Positions 1 to 7,559 of a DNA stretch of 10,610 nt are shown here, piece by piece; position 1 is the first letter of the stretch; every line of letters begins with the position of its first letter. The DNA comes from Beroe ovata. Lineage: Eukaryota > Ctenophora > Nuda > Beroida > Beroidae. The notes under the pieces were generated by a model that did not search any database, was not told the origin of the DNA, and saw only the letters and a list, made by a program, of their open reading frames with translations. Where the stretch lies: contig CAMPET010000631.1 of assembly GCA_946803715.1 (NCBI GenBank), forward strand, positions 1-10,610. The letters are read 5' to 3'. Made by a program: the position numbers and the translations under genes.

Positions 1-660
1 TTGAGGATAGCTCCCAACCGGATCCACCGATTGACTTAAAACTTCTTTCACAGCTCAAGGACCATTAGAAACTCGGACGATTAAAATTTCACTTCAATCG
101 GATGATCGGTTCCCGAGATAGTGGTCGCCATAACCCCTTGTACTGTAACGCGCGAGTATGTAACGCACACTCTTTACCCGTGTGTGGAACACCATGTTGT
201 TTACTCATTACGCGCACAACAATGTCTCCACTTCTCTTCCCTGCCAGTATTCCTGTAAAGAGAGTGTGTGTCCGGTGATTCGAGCTGTGGTGACATTCAC
301 CAAAGTGGCATCGTCAGTGAATCAGTTGAATTATGCCTGGATCTAAAATAGGGATAGTTGTGATAATAGATGTGGAAAATATAGCGTTAATCTTCTGCTG
401 CAGCTGGATAGACAAGAAACTCATTGCCGAGATAATGCCGACAGTTTGGTATGAAGCGCATGCTCGAGTCAAAATTTAGAGCGCAATTTCAGAGGCTACT
501 AAGTATGGGGTTCTAGCGAACTGCTTATACATTTCTATATTATATTCCTGTATAACAACGCTAGATTATAACTGCGCTTGCAGCATTTAGTTTAGTGAAG
601 TTCTGTTGAGAGAATGTATCACACCTTGAAATACATCATTGTATACTGCTATAGTATCCT

Positions 661-693
661 AGAGAGAGAGGGAGAGAAAGCGTTGTTGTTGTT
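661..693. repeat. Purine run followed by TTG repeats
   Basis: An AG-rich run (661-680) is followed directly by GTTGTTGTTGTTG (682-694). It is simple-sequence DNA upstream of the first gene and has no coding meaning. Confidence 0.7.
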
Positions 694-853
694 GCATATA
701 CCTATTTCAGCTATGCTGTATGCTGAATCTAGAGTGAATTCGTCCTAATGATTTTGCTAGCTTAACCTGTGTGTCAGCGTGTCACTTGAGTTGCGAGTGT
801 AAGCTCACCAAATCTCTTTATTTTCTCGATCTCTGCGTGTGTGTGACGTGTGA

Positions 854-862
854 GTGTGTGTN

Positions 863-898
<36 letters not shown>

Positions 899-907
899 TG
901 TGTGTGT
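854..907. repeat. (TG)n microsatellite containing an unresolved base
   Basis: About 25 TG units with a few interruptions; base 862 is N. The N suggests uncertain repeat length or a sequencing ambiguity. An open frame that reads through the run as Val-Cys repeats is an artefact of the repeat. Confidence 0.9.
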
Positions 908-980
908 TTTACAATTATTCACTCACGCATGTCCGGGAGGTTGCGAGACAAAATGATTCTCCTACGTTAGGTATAATCGA

Positions 981-1052
981 GAAAGAGTGCGAAAGAGAGT
1001 AGATGAGAGAGAGAGTGCTTCGCTCTCAGCAATCACTCAATCCCACTCTTTC
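981..1052. repeat. Inverted repeat GAAAGAGTG / CACTCTTTC
   Basis: GAAAGAGTG (981-989) is exactly complementary to CACTCTTTC (1044-1052). The 54 bases between them include a further GA-rich run facing CTCTC. It could form a weak hairpin upstream of the first gene, but GA/CT-rich DNA gives such matches easily. Confidence 0.4.
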
Positions 1053-1760
1053 AATGTTCGTGTACATTTGTCGTCCTCAGAGAACTATCTCTCTCTTGCT
1101 CTCTTGGGAGAAAAATAAGCTCATAAGTGATTTCAGTTAATTTTGATAACTTGTTGTCTCATCAATTGTCGGAAAAGCACACGTTGCCCCTTAAAATATT
1201 ATCAGTCTCTGATTTTCAAACAAATGTGGAGCTGATGACTTCGATCACGTCCTCCCCTAGCTTTGTTCAGCTCGCTTCTCTTCCATTTCCCCCGTGTCCG
1301 GAGAACTGCGTCTCAGTTGACCCATGCATTTCCCACTATGATAATTGTCGGGTCGCATTCTCCCGATTCAACATTATATCTCGACCAGGATCACATTACA
1401 AGTGATCCGGGTTATAATTCCATTAGGAGACCATAAAAATATTACGAGATTGTCAATCTGTGTGTTTGGTAGTACACATCGCGTTGGTGCATCCTATAGT
1501 TGTTTCTGTCATCGTTATTTCATCTTGATGAAAGAGAGTTAATCTATATTCACGTTTGACTTGTCAACTTATGAATACACATTACACAATGTGTAATAGC
1601 TAAACATCTTTGATTATTAACGTCTTTAAGTTATTTCACATTGACTTGTATTTGATCTTGGCGTGTATTGGATCTTGAGTTCTTTGGTTTTGCCACTTTA
1701 TTTGTTAACCTCGGTCGTCGGTTGAGATGTAAATGTCGTGAGATGGCGTTGTGAGAAACA

Positions 1761-1770
1761 GGCGCCATGG
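1761..1770 (+). promoter_or_regulatory. Strong translation start context (GGCGCCATGG)
   Basis: The ATG at 1767 has G at -3 and G at +4. An in-frame TGA at 1752-1754 lies just upstream, so this is the first possible start in this frame on unspliced sequence. The next residues form a hydrophobic anchor, which also supports this start. Confidence 0.7.
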
Positions 1771-4410
1771 CATGGCTCTATGTGGCGCTCATTAGTGGAG
1801 GCCTGGGCGCCGTTTTGGCGCTTTCACTGACCCTCTTTGCTCTGCTCTTCCTCAAGAAGAAGAAAAAGTGAGCAACTGCTGCCCTCTGCTCTGCCCCCCC
1901 CACGGGTGGAAAATTTCGCCCCTGTGTTGTTTCGCCCCTGTGTTGTTTCGCGAAGGGAAGTTTCACGAAAAGGAAGGCATACCCGGGCACTAAGTCTCCA
2001 AACCCCCTAAAATATAGATCTCACCTCTCACCCTGTTTACCCCTGATTCGGAAAAACCCTCCACTTCCCCCCCCCTCAACTCCCTGGTTTCAGGTATCGG
2101 CCGATTGAGGAACGGAGACAGGAGTACATGAGAACCAACAGCAAACAGAGGCTATCATCGGATGGTGAGAATGCCTGTTTATTCCTACCGATGGGGTTAC
2201 ACTGCTGATTCCACGCACGTATTTTCCCGGGATGTTTGATTCGCAGCTTCAGCAGCTTTTCAGAGCACATTATCGGGAAACTAATGAGTAATGCCCCAAT
2301 TTTAAGATTTTGCAGGACGGATTATCAGACCTGAGAGCATGAACTGGTTGAATTTGATGATCAAGATATTCTATGAGACTAATCGGACATCCATATTCTT
2401 GGTCACTAAGGAGACACTAGATCCACTTCTCGCCGATGTGAAGCCAGGCTACATCTCCAAGATAGCGCTTACGTGAGTGTTGTCATGACACCGAAATATC
2501 CCCACAATGACATAATATGTTTGTCATGGTGATATCTGTGTGTGTGTGTGTGTACGTGTTGTCATGGTGATATTCTCCACAGTCAGTTTGATTTCGGGTC
2601 CTCTACACCAGTAATAGAGGGAGTAACCGGCTCAGAAACCCAGTCAGAACCCCTAATTTCGCCGACTGGGGCTCCTGACGAGTCCTTCACTCCGAAGCGA
2701 TTCTATATCCTGGAAATGAGACCGGTTATAAGCTCTAACGAATTCAAGATGATGTTCAAGGTACTGGCTACACATTTTGTTACCATGGTTAGAACCATGG
2801 TTACCAGTGGAATGTTAGCGATCAGTAGAATGAGGAGATCACGTGCATTGTTGCACAGGTGGAATTCAAATTCAAGAACATGGGGATTGATGTGCTTCTG
2901 AAAGATGTTCACTACTGCGGCAAGTGTAAGATTGTCGTTGAGTTGGACAAGAGCAGGAAGTTCCCCTGTGTAACCAGAGTTTTCATCACTCTCATGGAGA
3001 GACCAAAGGTACACTATTATCCCCCTATCACCCCCTATCACCCCGCCTGTGTACTCGGGTTTCAGTTTATGTCACACTAGAAAGCCCGTCAAGTGGGTGT
3101 GATTCACTTCCCACCAGATAAAACTACCGCTGCAAATACTACGCTGTTCCATGTCGCTGAATCGATTCTCGGTTGAATTTTTGCCCTATCTCGCTTCCCT
3201 GAGGGGCTGTTCGTCATGTGACTCTCAACACTCAGTTTACACCCTCCCACAGGTTGATTTCAACATTGAGTTCCTCACCAATCTCGATATCGACCTGCTC
3301 CCCGGACTCAAGGACTGGATACGGAACATTATAGAGGACAGCGTTGCCAAGATGCTCGTTTTTCCGGGCCGGATTTATCTCGATTTCCAGGATGAGCAGG
3401 TGGGTAGCCCGAAAACCCTATTTCCAATTCTCGGGCTATGGTTTTCTTAGGCTGTTTCGGGCTACAACCCCCCCCTCCCTCCTCCACACAGGTACAGACC
3501 ATGGTTATACCTCGGAATCCGGCGCTCGCAATCGGTGTGCTCATTGTCGATGTGGAGCTATATCTCCTGTCCTTCACTGCGGCTCCATACACTCAGGAGT
3601 TACACATCAAGGTAGCAACCTGCTGATGGGCGTGTATTGCCATGGTAACTGTATGGTTACAGTTGTATTCCGTTGCCATGGTTACCATGGTTATTATCTG
3701 GTAACAGTTGCAATTAACCCAGGTCAAGACCCAGAACTCTGAGCGGGAATCCAATGTGATTCTCAGCAATGACTCGTCCAGGACCGTGAAAATGTTCCAC
3801 ATGTTTGTGTACGACTATGACGCTGTACTCAAGGTGTCTGTGCAGAAGTCAAACCACATGCAGGCTCTCTCGGGGCAGTTCATTACCCCCAACAAATATG
3901 TATCCACCGAGGTATAACTTGTTTCTCAGAGTTTCTGGGAAGGGGTGACCATTGCTGTGGCAACACACAAGACTCATTTGACCATACTGAGGGGCTTCCA
4001 ATGCTTTGTTCAATGTTTTTGAGGGAACCAATAGAAACGAAGGAAGTAAACAGCCGACCAATAAGCGCCCCCATCCCCGCTATGATTCATTGCTACGGGA
4101 GACCTTAAAAAATAGATGTGGACTTTGCATGTGCGTCACGAATAATATGTTGTTTTCTCTCACAGTACCACTTCCACACTAGTCGTCATGTCAGCATGTT
4201 GCTATGGTCAGAAGCGTGTGTATCAGCCAGGCAATATTCCCTGTTGTTCACAACCCCATTTCAGATTATACTATTAGAGGCATTCAGAGAGGCTGTCATA
4301 GAGAGAACGCTCGAGAACAGAGCAAAGAACATCGGTTTAAGAGTCAGTGCTAAGATTGGGATTCTACCAATGGTACCCATTCATCAAGTCAACACCGAGG
4401 TTAAAGGTAG

Positions 4411-4446
<36 letters not shown>

Positions 4447-5997
4447 ATTCCTCACTTCTACATACACTACCATTTTCTTACATCCACACTTCCCTGTGTA
4501 CCTACTTTTGGAGCTACCCCATTGTATGACAAGTTACAATGAAACCCCTCCCTCCCTCCACACCAGACTACAGGCTAGTGGTGGGCGAGGAAGAAGCAAT
4601 GGGCGGCAGTAAACTGAAACCTGAACCCGTAACCGGAACACCCAGCGGTGTTTTACAGGTGACACATAATACTTGTTACACACGTGTTACACACGTGTTA
4701 CACGTGTGTACAAGTTACACTCCCGACCGAACACTCATGTGTCGACTGTTTTCTCAGATACACACTCATTACGCAAGTGATCTGATCAGCGAAGACTTCA
4801 ACGGTAAAAGTGATCCCTACCTCAAGCTCTACATCAACGGCGATATTTCCCACAAATCTAAGACGGTCAGTTATGGAATTTGTGATAAGTACCGAGATGA
4901 AAGTGAATCTTTTGCCGATTTTCCGTCCATATTTGGCTCGCCGGATTAGAATTCTACGTCAAGAAATTATTCATTTTCTGAATGACATAGGCCGGAGTGT
5001 TTCCGTATTATGTGCCAACAGCATAATGTTATAGCGTGGGAAGCGTGACTTTCCTGCACATTATTTCCGAACTGTTTTCAGATCCCAAAGACACTGAACC
5101 CAGTGTTTGACGATATTTTTGAGGAAACCGTGAACGACATCACCACAATCACATCTATCAAGATAGAACTTTATGATGAAGACGATATCGGAACTGACGA
5201 CTTCCTTGGGTTTACACTGGTCGATCTACCTTCCACTAACGCGTACAACTTCATGAAGAGGTGACAGTATGTGTTTCGAATTAACCCCTTGGTGAACCCC
5301 TTATTGATATTGAATACAATCCCGGAGTTTGAGAATCTTATTCCAAGTGGACTTGTTTACTTACCCTAGTATCTTGTGTCTGTGTGTGCAATATGTATTA
5401 TGTAGTATGTCACTATTTTATCGATACGACTCCTACTCCAGACCCCCATCACACGTATAGGGCTCGCCCCATGTCCCCTCACCCATTGTCACTCAGGTAT
5501 GAACTGACACGGAAACCGGGAGAAAGTGCCGGAGAGATATTCGTGTCGGTGATATTCAGAGACATGCCACTCACGGGGGCAGGCGATATGCGGAGATCCT
5601 CCATTTCTCAAGTCCAGGTACCACGCTAGTTCTCCCTGGGGATTATAATAGTGGGATATAGGTTACCATGGTAACGTCTCCCGTGTTTTTACTACTTATC
5701 TGTAGAGTGTAGACTGTAGAGTGTAGACTGTAGAGTGTAGATCCTACTTCTTATTAGTGTTATAAGTTATGACACTGTGACATAGCAATTGCTTCCCAAT
5801 TTCCTAGTATCTAGTCTACTAGTATCTACTAGTAGTAGATACTAGTACCTACTACTAGTATCAATATGCTCTGGTGACAATTCATTACTCCTGTGCAGGA
5901 ACAAAGGAAGTCAAAGTCACTGTCGGGCGAACTAATGCACAAGGAGAAGAAAAACTTCCTGAAAAAACGCTTGTTTAAATCAAACTCTTACAAATAG
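1767..5997 (+). CDS. Extended-synaptotagmin/tricalbin-like protein (anchor, SMP, two C2), 14 coding exons
   Basis: Coding exons: 1767-1867, 2094-2164, 2316-2472, 2583-2760, 2859-3008, 3253-3399, 3492-3611, 3723-3911, 4166-4406, 4567-4658, 4758-4865, 5082-5260, 5497-5617 and 5899-5997. All introns are GT-AG, phases agree throughout, and the sum is 1953 bases including TAG (650 residues). Seen: a hydrophobic anchor at residues 2-29 followed by five lysines; an SMP domain at about 64-268; a divergent C2 at about 283-371; a C2 at about 479-598; and a lysine-rich tail at 619-650. Known: SMP domains form tubes that carry glycerolipids between membranes, and proteins of this layout tether the endoplasmic reticulum to the plasma membrane. 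Inferred: calcium-controlled lipid transfer at such contacts. Exon 9 may instead begin at 4265, which gives 617 residues in the same frame. Other SMP/C2 families such as C2CD2 remain possible, so I give no gene symbol. Confidence 0.85.
1914..1951. repeat. 16-bp tandem repeat in intron 1
   Basis: TTTCGCCCCTGTGTTG occurs twice in perfect tandem (1914-1929 and 1930-1945), followed by TTTCGC. It lies within intron 1 (1868-2093). Confidence 0.85.
2521..2573. repeat. Direct repeat flanking a (TG)n run in intron 3
   Basis: TTGTCATGGTGATAT appears at 2521-2535 and again at 2559-2573, on either side of a short (TG)8 run. The second copy lies about 10 bases before the exon 4 acceptor. Confidence 0.8.
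2782..2801. repeat. Intron 4 hairpin built on ACCATGG
   Basis: ACCATGGTT (2782-2790) and AACCATGGT (2793-2801) are perfect complements separated by two bases. Each arm is one unit of the TTACCATGG family that recurs in other introns of this window. The intron is only 98 bases long. Confidence 0.7.
3534..3911 (+). other. Exons encoding a degenerate first C2 domain
   Basis: Exons 7 and 8 encode a beta-rich segment that starts with GVLIVDVELYLL (residues 283-294) directly after the SMP domain, where E-Syts have their first C2. The SDPY motif and the paired aspartates of both calcium loops are missing. The stretch VKMFHMFVYDYDAVLKVSV keeps the pattern of the late strands. The domain is assigned from position and strand pattern, so it is less sure than the second C2. 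It would not be expected to bind calcium. Confidence 0.5.
3636..3704. repeat. Cluster of CCATGG palindrome repeats in intron 7
   Basis: ATTGCCATGGTAAC (3636-3649) and GTTGCCATGGTTAC (3672-3685) lie in a 111-base intron, together with more GTAAC/GTTAC half-sites. Both resemble the X-box bound by RFX transcription factors (GTTRCC-AT-GGYAAC), each with one mismatch. Whether they are bound or are only repeat debris cannot be told from the sequence. Confidence 0.6.
4166..4264 (+). other. Optional 33-codon 5' part of exon 9
   Basis: Two acceptors fit. TTTTCTCTCACAG ends at 4165, and a pyrimidine-rich tract ending CCATTTCAG ends at 4264. Both are phase 0 and exactly 99 bases apart, so either keeps the frame open into IILLEAFREAVIERTLEN. 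The 33 extra residues match nothing I recognise in the family, so the downstream acceptor may be the usual one. If so, intron 8 runs from 3912 to 4264. Confidence 0.55.
4413..4444. repeat. (AC)n microsatellite next to a splice donor
   Basis: Sixteen AC units begin six bases after the start of the exon 9 donor GTAGGT (4407-4412). They fill the 5' end of intron 9. Confidence 0.9.
4647..5557 (+). other. Exons encoding a calcium-type C2 domain
   Basis: Residues of about 479-598, from GVLQIHTHYASD into the last strand EIFVSVIF. Loop 1 reads EDFNGKSDPYLKLY and loop 3 reads YDEDDIGTDDFLG. In the 650-residue numbering, Asp495, Asp501, Asp550, Asp552 and Asp558 occupy the five classic calcium-ligand positions, with the usual spacing of six between 495 and 501 and between 552 and 558. 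KTLNPVFDDIFEE is the standard C2 phrase after strand 4. Calcium-dependent binding to acidic phospholipid is expected of such a domain. Confidence 0.85.
4672..4714. repeat. GTTACACACGT repeats forming an imperfect hairpin, intron 10
   Basis: The arms CTTGTTACACACGTG (4672-4686) and CACGTGTGTACAAG (4701-4714) pair except for one extra T. Three CACGTG E-box cores lie at 4681, 4692 and 4701. The intron (4659-4757) is 99 bases long, so this structure fills much of it. Confidence 0.65.
5661..5675. repeat. Perfect palindrome GTTACCATGGTAAC in intron 13
   Basis: GTTACCATGGTAAC (5662-5675) is a perfect 14-base palindrome and fits the RFX X-box consensus. The identical 14-mer occurs at 8195-8208, in an intron of the PDXDC1-like gene. 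Its regulatory role is unproven. Confidence 0.6.
5701..5741. repeat. 14-bp tandem repeat in intron 13
   Basis: The unit TGTAGAGTGTAGAC occurs at 5701-5714 and 5715-5728, then again without its last two bases at 5729-5740. TGTAGAGTG also occurs at 7544-7552, just before the PDXDC1-like start codon. Confidence 0.85.
5817..5847. repeat. 13-bp perfect-stem hairpin in intron 13
   Basis: TACTAGTATCTAC (5817-5829) pairs perfectly with GTAGATACTAGTA (5835-5847) around a five-base loop. CTAGTA-type words continue on both sides from about 5803 to 5861, so the hairpin sits in a larger tangle of the same motif. Confidence 0.8.
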
Positions 5998-6165
5998 CAC
6001 TTAATCCGATATGCTTGTATCTCAATATATGAGTAATGAGCGGCGTTTGGCAGTTTTAAAACATCCTTGAAGTTTAATAAGCATTTTGATCAGTGTCCCA
6101 AAATTTTGAGCTGATTCTTTTTTAACTGGAGGTTTTTAAGTTTTATTTTTTAATTTGTTAGATAT

Positions 6166-6171
6166 AATAAA
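6166..6171 (+). promoter_or_regulatory. Poly(A) signal AATAAA for the SMP/C2 gene
   Basis: A canonical AATAAA lies 169 bases after the TAG at 5995-5997, within AT-rich sequence. It is the first perfect hexamer after the stop codon that I see. Cleavage would be expected 10-30 bases further on. Confidence 0.6.
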
Positions 6172-6559
6172 TTTCGATGTAAAAACAGTCTCACACAGAT
6201 TTGCAGCATTGGGTTTATCAGATGCTGTTATATTGTGATGATAACTCCAAGGTGACGTATATTTATCAGATATTCGAATATGACTCTGACCGCCGATGCC
6301 GTAATTATGTAAAGTACCCAAAGTAGTAGCGATAACCACTGCTCCAAACTGCATCTATAGACCAGACTCTCACATGAACCAGCGTACTTGATACTGCTTC
6401 TCAAGTAGCGGTTACAACACACACACAGACACAGTATACACACAGTATACACACACACACAAACACACGCACTCACACAAACACAATAGTCCAAAGAGGA
6501 TACGGACATGACAATAATGTGAGCGAGTACCTGCTAAGCTTGTGACTGTAGGAAGTGCT
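6172..6559. other. Intergenic stretch between first and second genes
   Basis: No exon is supported here. The minus strand has short open frames whose products resemble nothing and which partly read through the (CA)n run. The promoter and 5' leader of the downstream membrane-protein frame would fall here if that frame is a separate gene. A weak acceptor-like GACTGTAG ends at 6551, so an upstream exon is not excluded. Confidence 0.5.
6416..6485. repeat. Interrupted (CA)n microsatellite with CAGTATA units
   Basis: A CA-rich run is broken by two copies of CACAGTATACA. It lies about 75 bases upstream of the start of the membrane-protein frame. Confidence 0.85.
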
Positions 6560-7168
6560 ATGATACGAGCACTTGCGACTACTCAATACCATTTCCAGTT
6601 TATATGCTGTTTCACTCGTGTCATGCTGAGCACTCTGCATATCTTTACCACCGTATCATTCCTGTACACTCTACCCTCAGTGATACAGGACAGACTAGTG
6701 AGTGACCGGTGTACAGCTGCTCCCAGCTCCTGCCCCCTAACCCCCTGGATATACGGTGTTGTTTTCTCCACCCTGTGCAGTATATTCGGTATTCTGATTG
6801 GAGCTGTTGCTCTGAAGCAGTACAGAGCAACCCAGCAACAGCAACAACAGCAACCAGCAGAGTCTGTGAGTGAGAGCCCGACCACGCTCATCAACATGAC
6901 TGCTATGAGAGTTGAAACTGCCCGTACAGGGCAACTCTCTGGTGGAGTGAGGGGGGAAGTAAAAAGTGGAGAGGGGAGAGAGGATGAAGATCTCTACGAG
7001 GATATGGGGTCTATCCGCCCAGCACATGGACATGGACCAGCTCATGGATACGGGCCAGCAGCCACAAGATCAGATGATGCTGAAACCGTGGGCAGCAGTG
7101 AGCAGTGGGACAGCATTTGTGGGACATTGGAAATATTACCTGATCCACATCCTGGACTCTATGTCTAG
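6560..7168 (+). CDS. Putative two-pass membrane protein with polyQ and acidic tail
   Basis: The single open frame runs from ATG 6560 to TAG 7166-7168, giving 202 residues. An in-frame stop lies at 6515, with no ATG between. Seen: a hydrophobic stretch at residues 14-41; a short loop with two cysteines (Cys51, Cys58); a second membrane segment at 63-85 rich in Gly, Ile and Val; then seven glutamines at 92-98. The remaining tail has an acidic EDEDLYEDM motif and a His/Gly/Pro repeat (PAHGHGPAHGYGPAA). The loop plus Gly-rich last helix recalls the second half of four-pass proteins such as the MS4A type, so this could be a last exon. That is a guess, and I recognise no family. The tyrosine in the acidic motif could be a phosphorylation or sorting site. 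Unlike its neighbours, no intron is needed to keep it open. Confidence 0.5.
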   Translation: MIRALATTQYHFQFICCFTRVMLSTLHIFTTVSFLYTLPSVIQDRLVSDRCTAAPSSCPLTPWIYGVVFSTLCSIFGILIGAVALKQYRATQQQQQQQPAESVSESPTTLINMTAMRVETARTGQLSGGVRGEVKSGEGREDEDLYEDMGSIRPAHGHGPAHGYGPAATRSDDAETVGSSEQWDSICGTLEILPDPHPGLYV

Positions 7169-7212
7169 CAGTTGTTAGCAGTTGTTAATCGGACCATTAA
7201 GTTAGCAGTTGT
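7166..7212. repeat. TAGCAGTTGT triplicated at the stop codon
   Basis: TAGCAGTTGT occurs at 7166-7175, 7176-7185 and 7203-7212. The first copy supplies the stop codon of the membrane-protein frame, so that stop lies within a repeat. Confidence 0.8.
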
Positions 7213-7559
7213 TAGTCATGGACTGCGATAATAGTGACTATTGCTGATTATGCTTGGCTGTGATCTCGCTGTGATAATGTTTTGTTTCGACTTACATATT
7301 AGTTTTTAAAAATATGTGCGCCTGACGTTTACTGAAATATGAGGAACCTAAAAGAATTGTTCCCATTGTTTGAAATGAATTGTTAATGATGAAGAAATTT
7401 GACTCATGAATTGGGTGAATTCTTAAGAAAATTATAGATACCTCTTTCAAATTGAACCCATTGCAGTAATTATCATCATCACTCTGCGATGATATGATGT
7501 GTGATTTACTACCCATGATACTATGAAATGACCGCTATATAGGTTGTAGAGTGGTGTAG
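7213..7559. other. Intergenic stretch before the PDXDC1-like gene
   Basis: AT-rich with no supported exon. I find no perfect AATAAA for the upstream frame. CTATATAG lies at 7532-7539, only about 20 bases before the ATG at 7560, which is too close for a standard TATA box given any 5' leader. GGTGTAG directly before the ATG is a poor acceptor, so an earlier non-coding exon is possible but unsupported. Confidence 0.45.

Larger units (their letters stand above)
1..1766. other. Upstream region with no supported gene
   Basis: I find no exon chain or recognisable protein on either strand. Open frames here are short, begin at doubtful starts and have low-complexity or featureless products. The stretch contains purine runs, a long (TG)n repeat and an inverted repeat, described separately. 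The promoter and 5' untranslated region of the SMP/C2 gene that starts at 1767 must lie at least partly here, but I see no TATA box or other core element I would defend. A phrase near 1648-1676 repeats in the form GTATTTGATCTTG / GTATTGGATCTTG. Confidence 0.6.
2333..3399 (+). other. Exons encoding the SMP lipid-transfer domain
   Basis: Exons 3-6 encode residues of about 64-268. The domain opens with ESMNWLNLMIKIFYE and continues with QFDFGSSTPVIEGV, typical of the family's first strand region. Later come CVTRVFITLMERPKVDF and LPGLKDWIRNIIEDSVAKML, the conserved proline-leading strand and the closing helix before a strand ending in a Phe-Pro turn. From memory, the later half resembles plant synaptotagmins as well as animal E-Syts. 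Residues 125-147 form a Ser/Thr/Pro/Glu-rich insertion in a loop that is usually short. Confidence 0.8.

Noticed and set aside
24-75. TTCTTTCACAG followed by CTCAAGGACCATTAG as the last exon of an upstream gene
   Set aside because: A pyrimidine-rich acceptor look-alike with five codons to a stop is not enough, and no upstream frame is available to test it.
771-956. Open frame across the (TG)n run
   Set aside because: Most of its product is Val-Cys repeat from the microsatellite, it contains the N, and it has no exon or family signal.
1127-1405. 92-codon open frame upstream of the SMP/C2 gene
   Set aside because: It starts at GTG, which is not a normal start here; its product is featureless, and no splice sites tie it to a gene.
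6136-6509. Overlapping minus-strand open frames after the first gene
   Set aside because: They overlap the poly(A) region and the (CA)n repeat. Their products are Cys/Val-rich from the repeat or unrecognisable.
7292-7516. Minus-strand 74-codon open frame in the second intergenic stretch
   Set aside because: AT-rich sequence with an unremarkable product and no supporting signals.
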